From positions 310,001 to 374,000 of the forward strand of contig JANEZZ010001852.1 of NCBI GenBank assembly GCA_026122225.1: 64,000 bases of DNA, given 5' to 3'. Under the pieces are notes generated by a model. It saw nothing but the letters and a program-made list of their open reading frames with translations. It did no database searches and was not told where the DNA came from. Source of the DNA: Heloderma charlesbogerti. Lineage: Eukaryota > Chordata > Lepidosauria > Squamata > Helodermatidae. The position numbers and the translations under genes are program-made. This document shows positions 43,766 to 54,689 of the stretch, in pieces. Positions within the stretch are counted from its first letter, which is position 1; every line of letters begins with the position of its first letter.

Positions 43766-45324
43766 ACCAGCATATTATCTGCTTGCTTAGTTTTCGTGAA
43801 ATCTTCCTTTTTGAAATGTATATTCCAAATAAGAGGTTGTTTCAGGTGAGACACTCAGATCCGCATCCACCATAACAAAATTTGCATCTGGAAACTTGAG
43901 CACTTCTCAGGAGCAATGTTTTGCTTACCTAGGTATACTAGAAAACAAGGTACTGTCTATACTGATTTTTATATTTTCTTGTCAGTTCTTCAAATGTTTA
44001 TAATTCCATTTTAGAACAAGAGATGGAAATTCAACTCCCATCATTTTCTCATTTCAGATATGATTGGATAATCACCCCAGATTTAGCAAATCAAGTAGAA
44101 GTAATTAGAAGTGAACAAAGCCCTTAAATTCCTCAATTTTCAGCAGCATTATATTTGAGTGCAAGAACAGGCATTAAGTTGGTGTGAAGCATGACGTGCT
44201 CCCCAAGACAAGGGCTAACAATCAAAAGACCTTTTATTTTGCATCTCTCTTATCACTGTTGTTTATCAGACTCATGTTTGCTTCATGGAGACCCTGGTAG
44301 TCTTCATTGTTCAGTAGAAATCAGATGCCACTAAAATATGCTTCTGAATAAACTCAGCCTGAAGCAAAATAGCTTGATATTTGTTCACCCATGCAGATAA
44401 GATTGTTATAAAAACATTTTAGAGGGAATCATAGTTCCTTCAATACCTGGGCTCATATTTCCTATTATTGTAGCATTTAAGAATCTACCTAAAGACTGAC
44501 ATTTATGAAGCTAGATAAGCATTTTAGAGCCACAGAGGGTGCACTATATGGGCCCAGGTGATGTCCTTTTCTCTGGCTGTAGCATTAGATAAACAAGCCA
44601 TTGTAGATCCAGTGCAAAAGTTTGGCATGATGGCCAGAGGAAATCAGGAATTACAACACTTCCAATGCAGCTCATGGTGAAGCCACTACGCACATGCCAC
44701 ATTCACAGATTGGAAAGGAAAACAGAAAATCCCTCTCACCCACAAGCATATACTACTAGTGAAGGACATCATCCAAACATTCATCACTAAAGGTACGGTT
44801 CCCAGGGTTCACAAAAGGAACTGGAATCAATCCTCACTGAAGTTTACCCTACCAAAGTGTTGAACTGAGAAGTATCCCAAGGCTTCAGGCAATCATTATA
44901 TCTAGAATCCTCAAGGCAAGCACACTCCACCCCTGCTACTTTTCCATTTGTAGCACATGGTGTTCCGAAACAGATTGCCAACCTCTTCTTTGACCAAAAC
45001 TTAATTTGGCCCTGCAAAAACATACAATACTTTCTCATTTTGATAGAACTTCGCAAAGTAAACTCAGCTGCACTTTGACAGACATAATTAAAAGCACAGT
45101 AGAGGTTGTCCTAGCCGGTCTGAGCCGATGACAGGCTGCTATAAGGTTTTCATGGTTTTCAGCTTCTTCTGAGCTCCTTGGGATATGATTTCATTGTTCC
45201 AGTTGTGCTTATTGCAAGTTTAGAGAAATGGGAATACTAGTTGTGTAATGTTATGTTGATATATCTCCATTCAAGGATGAGCAAGGATTTAACTACACTT
45301 CATTTTTTTATAAGAATTTACCAA
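43766..45324. other. GLIS3 intron, nothing recognised
   Basis: About 1.5 kb with no named repeat and no exon. The 70-codon minus frame at 45056-44844 has no domain. Confidence 0.5.
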
Positions 45325-45530
45325 AATTCACAAATTTCTTCATATTCAGGATAGAAAGAACTTGAGATTAAAACATTTGAAAGTGGGAGAAACTGAAACT
45401 CACAGATTCCTCCATCCATATATTGCTTAGTATTTAAAAGTCTGGCTTTGAATATTTGTGTATTCAACCATGGTAGTGCTGAATTAGGATTGCTACCTCT
45501 TTTTTTTTTTTTTTTACAGGCTCCTCAGCC
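45325..45530 (+). repeat. Locally duplicated segment, first copy
   Basis: Block A (ACAAATTTCTTCATATTCAG, AACTTGAGATTAAAAC) is followed by block B (GATTCCTCCATCCATATATT, AAGTCTGGCTTTGAATATTT, GTATTCAACCATGGTAGTGC). Both blocks recur at 46434-46660 in the same orientation but in the order B, A. Confidence 0.75.
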
Positions 45531-45889
45531 CAATCTACATGGAAACGGAATGAGAAGTGCTTTCTGGTTATATCTGGATTTTCATAAAATCGCTTTGGTC
45601 TGTCAGGGTCACATGAAGCAAGAAAAGCGGAGTATACACTACCTAAAAACTTGCTTTCATGGGTCACACAGCACTTTAAACTCCCATACTTCTGGGTTGG
45701 GTGGGCAGAGTAGAACTTAATGTTATCAAACCCATAGGTGCTGCTCAGCGAATGAGAGGGGCTTGTTCCCTGCCCCTGTCCACACTTCCCTGCTCAGGGA
45801 AGCTTACTGGAAGTGCTGAATTAAACCTCTGTAGTTTCTCCCACACCTATCCCCTCTCATCCACCATTGGGATATTGTGAAAAATTAAA

Positions 45890-46180
45890 AGATACTGTGC
45901 TATTGTGAATGGGAAAAACAGGCTACATAATCTGAATGGGTGAAGCAGCTACTGTGCTATTGTGAATGCTTGAAAAGAGCTACTGCACTATTATGAATAG
46001 GAAAAACAGGCTCCATGCTGTGAATGGGTAAAGCGGCTACTGCGCTAGGATACATATTGTGAATGGGAAAACAGCACTACTCTGATACAGCGAAAGGATG
46101 AAACAGCGCGAAGTAGTGTCAAGTGGGGAAGCAAGCCTGTGTCCTAAAGCACCCAACTGCAAATGGGGAAAAAGGGGCAG
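45890..46180. repeat. Degenerate minisatellite, units of about 26-35 bp
   Basis: Repeated text of the form CTACTGTGCTATTGTGAATG followed by GGAAAAACAGG or GGTGAAGCAGC. I count eight or nine diverged units, alternating longer and shorter. Confidence 0.8.
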
Positions 46181-46433
46181 CCACACCCCTTGGCCAGGTC
46201 ACTGCCAAGTCACAGTGGCATGCCCAGGATTTAATGTGGGACAGGGCACACTAAGGTAGAACTCTGCAGGAGCCACATATAAGGAAAAAATATGCACTAA
46301 AACAACTTTCCAAAAATGCACCTTTTCCAGAGGGAAGCTGCAGGGTTGCTATGGATTAGGGACAGAGTCATCTGTCACGAACAACCTTGATGTGCTGTTG
46401 CTCTGCACTAATCAGCTGTGTAGACTGGGCCTC

Positions 46434-46660
46434 ACGGATTCCTCCATCCATACATTGCTTAGCTCTTAAAAGTCTGGCTTTGAATATTTGTGTATTCAAC
46501 CATGTTCATGCTGAATTAGGGCTGGTACCTCTTCTTTTTGACAGATTCCTTGTCTTTAATAGCTGTATGGCAGGAAGTACAACAAATTTACAAATGTCTT
46601 CATAATCGGGATGGAAGAACTTGAGATATGAATGTGGGAGAAAGTGAAACTGACAGATAA
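46434..46660 (+). repeat. Locally duplicated segment, second copy
   Basis: Block B (GATTCCTCCATCCATACATT, AAGTCTGGCTTTGAATATTT) precedes block A (ACAAATTTACAAATGTCTTC, AACTTGAGATATGAATGTGG). See 45325-45530. Confidence 0.75.
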
Positions 46661-47040
46661 TCTCTCTCTATCTTCGTCCTATGTCAGGATATAGATAAGC
46701 AGAATTTTGATGACTGAAGACCTCACACCACACTTTCCATCAGGCTGCAGCAGAGGGAGGGATGGGAAGCAGGACCACTCCATCATCTCTGCTGAGACAC
46801 ATGTCCCATGTGGTTCCTTCTCTCCCTGAACCATTTCCATTCCAGCTGATAATTATAAACTATAGGAATTATTGCCTGTGTTTGCTTATTTTCTTCTGCC
46901 CTCATTACCCCTTTTTCCTTTTGTGTCTTTTAAGACTGTCAGCTTGCGAACAGGGATTGTCTTGTTCGTGAAAGATTTTATATGAACTGCTCTGGGAGCC
47001 TTTTCAGCCGAAGAACATGATAACAATACTTTGACATTAC

Positions 47041-47222
47041 AATCCTATACATGTCTACTCAGAGGGAAGTCCCACTGAGTGACTTCATCACAGGTGGAAC
47101 AATGAAACTATGCCCCAAGGATCTCAAAAGAAGCTGTAAACTATAAACATGTCACCTTGTAGCAGATCTGCCCCACTGAGTTCAATGGGACTTACTCCCA
47201 GGTGAGTACTGGATTGCAGCCT
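47041..47222. mobile_element. Near-palindromic MITE split by a 92-bp insertion
   Basis: The left half is AATCCTATACATGTCTACTC to CCCACTGAG (47079). The right half starts again with CCCACTGAGTTCAATGGGAC and ends CTGGATTGCAGCCT. The 9-mer is present at both borders (47071-47079 and 47172-47180) with the same change from the family's CCCATTGAG, which favours one element split by an insertion. Confidence 0.7.
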
Positions 47223-47555
47223 AAATAAATAAATATGTTTAGAAAACAGAGGTTTCAGTGGATGTAGTGCATAGGTTTGGTGACTGAAAAGTTCTTTTTC
47301 TGTAATATATTGAAACAGTTTTGTTGTAGTGTATTTTATTAGTGAACAACAAGCAGAATCAACTTCACTGAAACTGTTTATTTCTCTGCATTTAAACTAA
47401 TAAAATATTTGGATTGGTCTCTTTGGTCAGGTTGGCTATTAAGAATGACATTTCATACAGATTAGAGAGTAGCACTGCTGCCATACAGCATAACATTATG
47501 CCTTGCGACTGCACATGTTTCATTAGTGCAACACAGCTCTTTGTATATGCTCATT
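47223..47555. other. Unrecognised intronic stretch
   Basis: Nothing recognised. Confidence 0.5.
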
Positions 47556-47692
47556 ATGCTGCTGAATGCCCATTGCTTAGGTCAGATGTTGCTGAACTGC
47601 AGCTCCCATCCGCTCTAGTCAGCATAGCCAATGGTAAGGGATGCTGGCAGCTGCAGTCCAACAACATTTGGAGGGCCACAGATTTGCCCAGC
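47556..47692. mobile_element. Small hAT-like inverted-repeat element
   Basis: TTGCTGAACTGCAGCTCCCA with the near complement CTGGCAGCTGCAGTCCAACA, and CATTTGGAGGGCCACAGATT at the right. It belongs to the family of 8530-8670 and is most like 59126-59262. Confidence 0.6.
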
Positions 47693-49270
47693 CCATCCTG
47701 GACACTGGAAGCAAGTACTGGTGGCACCACATATTAGCCTCTAGGATACATTTTCATTTAGAGATTACTTCACACCCTGCCCAACGGCTAGATAGTTCTC
47801 TATAAATATATCAATAATCTTTTGAACAGCTGTTACAGCATCAAAAGGAATAAGATATTTGGAGAACTATAGATTATTTAACTGTATCTGTTTCCTATAG
47901 GCCAGTGGAAACCCTATCAGTCTTGAGCCCTTTACTGAACAGAGTACAAATTCAACAGCTTTCAAGACACAACAGTTGGAAGTAATGATGTAACAACAAT
48001 GACAAAAAGGGAGGGGGACAAAAGCCAACCCTCTAATCACTTTCAAAGTTCATTTTGTTGTTTTTAATTCACAACAATTGGTTGATCATAGTTTCCAACA
48101 TTTCGCAACAGTGTGATTAAATTCCTTTGACGCTTCTACCCATCACTAATCCTTTTGGACCAACATCCCTTTTAAGAAAAATTGCTGCACTCCACAGTGT
48201 CTGATTTATGCTTCATTTTGAGAACAGGAAGTAAGGGGATTAAAGTTGAGGATTAAAACACTTACTCTTTACAGCATTTTTGTGAAGAATGGCTTCTTAG
48301 TTGCCATGGGCACTGCTCAGTGACCCTTAGCCTCCAAATGCAGTTCTGCTCGCATTAATGAAATATTTCAATTGGACTCAAAAGAAAGCAAATGAGTTAT
48401 ATTTAAAATTCAAGTGTGTGAAAACATAAGTAAGCAAACAGATTACCATTTTCTTGTCTTTATTTTCATTTTTGTAATGTTAACAATGAAATGTGAAATA
48501 TAATTTTGAAAAAGGGCAACTAGAAACTAAAACTGAACTTGAAAGGCCATCTTTGGAATATGAAATAATAGTATCACAGAAAAAGGAAATACTTTGAGCT
48601 CAGTGTTCAGAAGGAGTGCACTCTCAGGCTACTTTTGTCCAATCCTCTGCAATATTGTCTAAAAGTTATAGAATGCTAAAATGTAGTCCATTATGTTTCA
48701 ATCCATTTTTAGTCTTTCACTTTATGAGAAATAAGAGGCAGAGGGAGTGCTGTTGCTAAATTTATAAAAAGTTCATGCAAAAGACTAATAACATTATTTT
48801 TAGAGGTGCACATAAAAAAGAGGTGCACTTAAAAACATTGCCAAGGAATTAAAATAAACACTAAGATTTTTCTCTAAGAAAACAAATACAACAAGCATCT
48901 CTGAACAATATGCTTCATCCAACACTTAGTCCTTAAACTGAACAGGAAACTGAAAATACACTACTGCCACCAAAACCTATTTTCAATCACATTATATGGC
49001 TGCCAATATTTGCAAAGAAGTGTTCTACAATTTTGCTGTGAGAATGCCTACCATATTGCCCCACAAGCAGAGAGAACTTAACATAGGTTGCATTTGGACA
49101 ATCAAATCTCAGCTGAGATATCCATGAGCTTCATGTACCCACAGGTAGCAATGTTATTCCCACTTCACACTCCCTTTGCCCGAGTGAGAAAATGAGCCAG
49201 GAAACCACAGTTAAGCATAGCTTCCTGTTATGCCCAAAGTGGGAACCATAGTTAATAGCTTCCAACCAGG
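47693..49270. other. GLIS3 intron, nothing recognised
   Basis: About 1.5 kb of AT-rich sequence with no repeat that I can name. Confidence 0.5.
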
Positions 49271-49927
49271 TGTCATGCCCCCACTGGAGGAATCCTCCTC
49301 AGAGGACACGCTAGAGCTCCCACAAACTGAGGGCACCCCAGATCGATCACTGTCACCAGACCAGGAGGTGCCTAGGCCTTCAGAGGAGATGGCTGCAGGT
49401 CCATCCCTTTCTGGCAGAGACTAAGCAACCCCCTGGCCCCCAGGAGCATCATTGCCTCAAGAGACAGGCCAGTAGGCCTCCAATGAGAAGGAGTGCTAGC
49501 TTGCAAAGAAGGGCTCTTCAGGAGAAAGTGACTCCTCATGAGTAGGGCTCTGACAAGAGATCTCTAATGTACTACAGCTGAGTCCTGAGGGGTGGGGTAG
49601 CGGGGGGCTCAGCAGGCTTTAGTGTTAAAAGCCTTCAGTGTCTGCCTAACCAGTGCTGGAAACAATGTCTTTACCAGCTCCTGCTGCCTTGGATCCTGTT
49701 TTCCTGTCCTTGACACCTCTGTGCTACTGCCCTTGGACTCCCGCTCGTCTCTGCTTCTTGGACTGTGTATTGTATCTGACTGCTTATCTGTGTTTTGACC
49801 TTGGCTGCTCTTCAGGCCTCTCTTTTGGATTGCTCCCTCTTGCCTGATAAAACTGTGATTTTGATCAGTGCCTGCTGATTGACATGCTTTTGGATTATCC
49901 AGCCATAGCAGGACAACAGACCAGGAA
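49271..49927 (+). repeat. Candidate solitary LTR or retroelement fragment
   Basis: It starts TGTCATGCCCCCACTGGAGG, contains a TTAAAAGCC TATA-like string near 49626 and GATAAAACTGTGATTTTGAT near 49845, and the border 6-mer ACCAGG occurs just before and just after (49265-49270 and near 49920). The 3' border does not end in CA if that duplication is used, so the boundaries are uncertain. A 64-codon acidic frame (SSEDTLELPQTEG) resembles low-complexity text near 26320. Confidence 0.35.
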
Positions 49928-50546
49928 ATTAATGCTAACTTTAAACCATGGCTTCATATTCTGGCTTGTATGAAAGCCATTCACCATTAGTTTCCCAGTT
50001 TAGATATAACAGAAAGATGTGATTTACTGCAGCTTCCTGGCTTGTTTAACTGCTTGAGTGAAGGGAGGAGTAAAGTGGGTGCAGGAGGCTCACGTCAGGA
50101 GTTTTCTTTCCAAAAATTTTGTGAAAGACTCTCCTCCTGAATGCAGTTCTCTGCCTTTAGCTCTCCACTACTCCACCATCCCCAGGGTCCCTAGATACAG
50201 GGGTGGAGGAAGAGAGTTCCTCAGTGATCACCCCATCTCCCATTCAAATAAGGGCTGCAATGTTCTTACACTCAAAAGGCCTGCTGTTATTATTTGAGCC
50301 TACAAAAAGTGGCAGCAGATTGTTATGAAAGCCAATAGAGACACATGGTGAAAGTCCAGCTGAACAAACAGAGACCCCATCTTCCTTCCACTGAAAAGAT
50401 TGACTTGATCACCTTAAGGGCCTGCCAGGTGACAGCAGAAAAGACAAAAAGAGAGTGAAACCCCAGTTCAAAAGATACTGTCTTTTCCAGTAGTCGCTGG
50501 GGAACATAAACCATGATGTCATAATTCTGTGAGCCAATAAAGGGTG
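49928..50546. other. Unrecognised intronic stretch
   Basis: Nothing recognised. Confidence 0.45.
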
Positions 50547-50576
50547 TGTGCGTGTGCGTGTGCATGTGTATGTGTT
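50547..50576. repeat. (GTGTGC)n-type microsatellite
   Basis: Interrupted GTGTGCGTGTGCGTGTGCAT tract. Confidence 0.85.
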
Positions 50577-52269
50577 TTCATTTTCACTTCAGAGTTATAG
50601 TTTTCAGCTAACTTTACTTTTTAATAAAACCTACAACAGCCAGAGTGATGATTTCCCCCTGTGTCTTGATTGAATAACTATCAACAATACGCTGAATTCT
50701 GAAATTTAGGAAAAATTCCATTGTTCCACTTCCTATGTAAAAAAATTAATAAAAATCAGATATCCAGACACAGTGGAAATATCTTTTTAGCCAACTTAGA
50801 TAATTAATGTTTACAGCCTTTCAACAGGGCCAGTGTCATAGTGAATGATTCTACCTCCATGGGGTCTTAATTTCTTTTTCTTTAATTTCTAGAAAATCGA
50901 CATGTCTGTGATACAGTAACAGACAGATGTATTGTGGCATCCCTCAAAGGAGCACACCAACTTTGGCAGCATGGCACTAGATTAAAAATAGCCAGTGAAA
51001 TACATTTTGTCAGTGTTAATATTGTGCGTTTTCTTCCCACACAATGGAAAAACTAAAAACAGAGTTGGGGAATAGATTCGTTGTATGTAGAGCACAATTA
51101 TTATGCATTAGGGTTATGACAGGCACCCAGCACTTAAAAAAAAAAAAAGCTACTCTTTATCCATCTTAAGCATGGTTGAGAGTTGAGACCAATGACAGGA
51201 CTGCCCTTTTGTTTTGAGCTTTATCTGGACAGCTCCTTAATGGCAGACACTCCATTCACATTGGTACACAGCAAGGGAACATGTGCCTCTATTTCTGATG
51301 CTCAGGCTGTGACTGCCATTGCTTATGTAGTCAAAATGCTACGACCCATGCACAAGAGGGAGGTATTAGTAGATTCAGGGGAACCCCAAAGTTTGCAGGG
51401 AAAAAAAATCTTTAGGAAAAAACCTATCAGGGGACCCCCAAAGAGCCCAAGGAAATACAAAGAAAGGGGATGGGTAGGGAAAAGGAAAGTAATATGCAAG
51501 TAAAGTCAATGCTCATTATTTAGCTCCTGTTTGAATCAATGCTAGGTAAATCTTGTGATCCATGGACTTTTAAAAAATTACATTTGTCAGTTGTCCATGA
51601 ATACTAATTTCAGTAATGATGTATTAATAAGCAAAGGGTTATAGACTAGTCAGGAACAAATAAAATACTCAGAATTTAGCACATAGATTTATGTGCAATA
51701 TCCAGTTCTGAACATTTTAAGATCACTGCCTGAATTCCACTATGTCTCTGATCAGCCAAGAATGGCAGCTTAAACATGCCTTCCCTGCACCAGGTATAAA
51801 CAGTGAGGACAAATACAGAAGCAGACCTTTGTCCAGTGCTGGAAATCTCTTCTTTTGGATTAGACACTGCTTCATTTCAGTATCTTCAAAATAGAAGACT
51901 TTTTTCTTGGGCAGATATTTAGCAGCCAAGAAAAATATGGAACCATTATGCTATATAATGAACTAAATAAAAAACAGGAAATTCACGATGCTAGGCTATG
52001 TTGCTGAGTGTCTGTGTCTCCACTTTGTAAAGTCTGGCTTACTTCATTGTACACTCTTAGTAGATTTTTATTTATTCCCATAGGACAAATAATGATACAT
52101 ATGGGAACAGGAGTGAATCCTGTTTTTAAAAGGACTTATGGAATTGGGATTTCAGACTCTAGAACCATAATAATCAGAGAATTAACTGAGATGTAAGCCC
52201 CCTTGAACAGATGGGAACCATAATATTCACATCTGTAAAGAGGGAATTGGAATGTTCCACCGTAAGAAT
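50577..52269. other. GLIS3 intron, nothing recognised
   Basis: A 12-base A run lies near 51138. The 106-codon plus frame at 51183-51503 has no domain and no start context of note. Confidence 0.5.
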
Positions 52270-52345
52270 GATGAAAGCTGTAAGCCACTTTGAGTGCCAT
52301 TTTTCTTGGTAGAAAGGCGGGGTACAAATCACATAAATAAAATGA
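52270..52345 (+). mobile_element. L2-like LINE tail
   Basis: CTGTAAGCCACTTTGAGTGC followed by GGTAGAAAGGCGGGGTACAA and CATAAATAAAAT, a standard L2-like 3' terminus in plus orientation. Confidence 0.65.
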
Positions 52346-52965
52346 GTACCTGTACATGAAAAGGATTATCATCACAAAGTGTGGAAGTCCAATCCTTCTG
52401 AATATGTTTGATGATAACTGCTATTGGTGCTTCCATGTGAATATGCAGTTGTATATACCTAACAGTTCCCTTCATGCAAACACTTGGATTAGGTGGTTCA
52501 CTTGAAGTCGCACCATGAGATAGGCCCCACAAGGACATGGAAACAATACAGCTGAACTAGCAAGATGCCCACAAAGCAGTGGGAAAATGTACAGTCATCT
52601 TTTCTGGGGCTTACATTTATTTGATTGCCTTTCTACATCTCGCAGTGTCGTTTGTCAGCCATTCAGTTCTCTGCCATGCATTTTCATTTGCCTGCCTTTC
52701 CACATGCCATCCACAATAGTGAGCCCCTCATTTTTATGTTATTTGTTCTTATTAGCACAATTGAGGCACTTATGCTTGGGATGTGCACTGCCACTGGCTA
52801 ATACATTTCCTCTGTGTTTTCTGGCTGTACTTTCTGCTCGAAATGTCACTGTTCCTGCCTGCCACAGAACTGGCTTTAGGTCTCAGGAGATTTGATTAGC
52901 TTAGACTGCCTCAGTTAGTTAGTCTCAGGCTCACTTTAGTCAATGGTACAGTCAGTGCTAGGTAA
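52346..52965. other. Unrecognised intronic stretch
   Basis: Nothing recognised. Confidence 0.5.
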
Positions 52966-53062
52966 GGGTGCAATCCTATGCATGTTTTCACAGAAAAAAG
53001 TCCTACAGTCCAAACAGCTTACCTGGTTGTGGAATGCTGGGAGTTGTAGGACTTTTTTTTGC
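52966..53062. mobile_element. Harbinger-like palindromic MITE, left part
   Basis: It starts TAAGGGTGCAATCCTATGC. AAAAAAGTCCTACA is inverted as TGTAGGACTTTTTTT. The right terminus is lost. It is the same family as 15188-15293. Confidence 0.65.
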
Positions 53063-54174
53063 CCGAAATCTTTGAATTCCCATAAATGGTATGTACAGCA
53101 CCTATTTTTCATGTATAGTTGGAGTTTCTAATCATGCAAAGAAGTGTTAGTGCTTTTACAGTGACTGGAAAGGCTCTAACACGTATCTACAAGGGAAGAG
53201 GAAGTTAGTCATTGTTCTCAAAGGCAAAGGGCTGCTAGTTTTTCTACAGTCTCCCTAGATATGATATGCATTTATAGTACAAATGGTAAGTAATGCATAG
53301 TATGTAGAATTCACTCTAAATTACTACCAAAGCTTTGACTGAATTCCCAGAAGGAAACACAAAATGCTATAATGATTCATTAGGATACTGGCAATATCAG
53401 TGTAACCACATGCTGATACAATTACTGAAATCTAGCTGTACTGGGATCAATAGACATTCTACCATTGTAACCAGGATTTCTCAAAATAAGAACTTGGGGT
53501 TCATGGCACATTCAATTGCTATATGTATGTATTGCTCCTAATACTTACAATGTGTGCATGGCATTTTGAAGAGCATGTTATATCTTATGATAGCAAAATA
53601 ATGGCATTTCATGTGCTGAGGGGAGATTTAAAAGGAGGATTAGAGGCAGTCAAGCAGGATATATGAAACAAATCCATGACTAACAGGGTGTAACAGCAAA
53701 GGCTCTCATTCTATTCAACTGAATGGTTCCCTAGGGCTGGAGCTATTACTTCACTGTGCTTTTATCACCTTGGAATTTTTATGGTTATTTTTGATGAATT
53801 CACATTTTTGTAAAGATTTTTTTGACGTTAAGCCAATTTTCATTTTTAATTAAAGTCATAAATAACCTTAATTCTGACTTTAAAGGTTTATTGTTCCTTA
53901 CATTTTTATTATAATACTAGGAAATATTTCAAATACCAAAGCATGAAGTCAGTTAGTCAAATAAAGTTCTCAAAGATCTTGTAAGTATACTATAGCTTAT
54001 AAATGTTATATATTACAACCTAAGTCTTTTGATCAATACAACAAATCCCTTTATTTTCCTCTTCATTCAACAAATGTACTTCCAATTCCAGTTCATAAAT
54101 TAAAAGGATACGAAAGTAAACCAACAATGAAGCTAAATTATATTGTTCATAACTGAGGGATAAAAGTGCTCATT

Positions 54175-54177
<3 letters not shown>
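53063..54177. other. GLIS3 intron, nothing recognised
   Basis: About 1.1 kb of AT-rich sequence. Confidence 0.5.

Positions 54178-54216
<39 letters not shown>
54178..54216. repeat. (TC)n microsatellite
   Basis: A perfect CT run of about 19 units. On the gene's sense strand it is a purine (GA) tract about 360 bp downstream of an exon. Confidence 0.95.
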
Positions 54217-54219
<3 letters not shown>

Positions 54220-54344
54220 GGTGGGAAGAGGCTACTGAACACTAAGGAATGAACAACAGCCTATGAGAAACACAATATTCAGCGCAAAATCACATACCCT
54301 AAAGCAATACTAAATGATTATTTAGAAATCATGATACGTTGTTT

Positions 54345-54482
54345 TAAGAACACAAGAAGAGCCATGCTGGATCAACAAAGGTCCATCTAGTCCAGCATTC
54401 TGTTCACACAGTGGCCAACCAGCTGTCCACGGGAAACCCACAAGCAGGACATGAATGCAACAGCACCCTCCTGCCCATGTTT
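54345..54482 (-). mobile_element. CR1 LINE 3' end, truncated
   Basis: AAGAACACAAGAAGAGCCAT, then CCATCTAGTCCAGCATTCTG and AGTGGCCAACCAGCTGTCC. This is the CATAAGAA-type CR1 terminus also seen at 19655 and 62085. Confidence 0.85.
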
Positions 54483-54486
54483 TATA

Positions 54487-54564
54487 TCAGCCTTCTCTAA
54501 CCTGGCGTCCTGCAGATATGTTGGGCTACAACTCCCATTATCTCCAACCAGCATAGCAGTGGCC
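54487..54564. mobile_element. Half of the small hAT-like element, next to a GLIS3 donor
   Basis: CAGCCTTCTCTAACCTGGCG, GGGCTACAACTCCCATTATC, CAGCATAGCAGTGGCC. It is the same left-half text as 8756-8836. It stops about 10 bp from the splice donor of the exon at 54577-54687. Confidence 0.7.
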
Positions 54565-54576
54565 TGTAAAAGTTAC

Positions 54577-54687
54577 CTTTTTCCTTGCCTGCTGATCTTT
54601 GGAGGAATGGGCCTTTACATGTTTTCTTAGAGAACTTGGATCTGTGTATCGTTTGGTGCATCCTGGGATCTGGCAAGCATACGGTTT
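54577..54687 (-). CDS. GLIS3: GLIS3 internal exon, zinc finger 5 and its C-terminal extension
   Basis: This exon is 111 bp (37 codons) and phase 0 at both ends. The acceptor is TTTATTTATGTAG ending at 54688 and the donor is AAAAAG|GTAACT at 54577/54576. It starts [20 protein letters not shown] and continues [17 protein letters not shown]. This is a complete C2H2 finger: cysteines in CQIPGC, histidines in HVKAH. It is preceded by the linker LDTKPYAC, which is shared with the exon before. The [10 protein letters not shown] helix is nearly invariant in GLIS and GLI/ZIC relatives and contacts DNA. The basic end after the finger continues into the exon at 19307-19448. GLIS proteins bind G/C-rich sites in the nucleus as activators or repressors. 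The A/S choices ([10 protein letters not shown]) fit GLIS3 better than GLIS1, from memory of the family. Confidence 0.95.
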
Positions 54688-54689
54688 CT

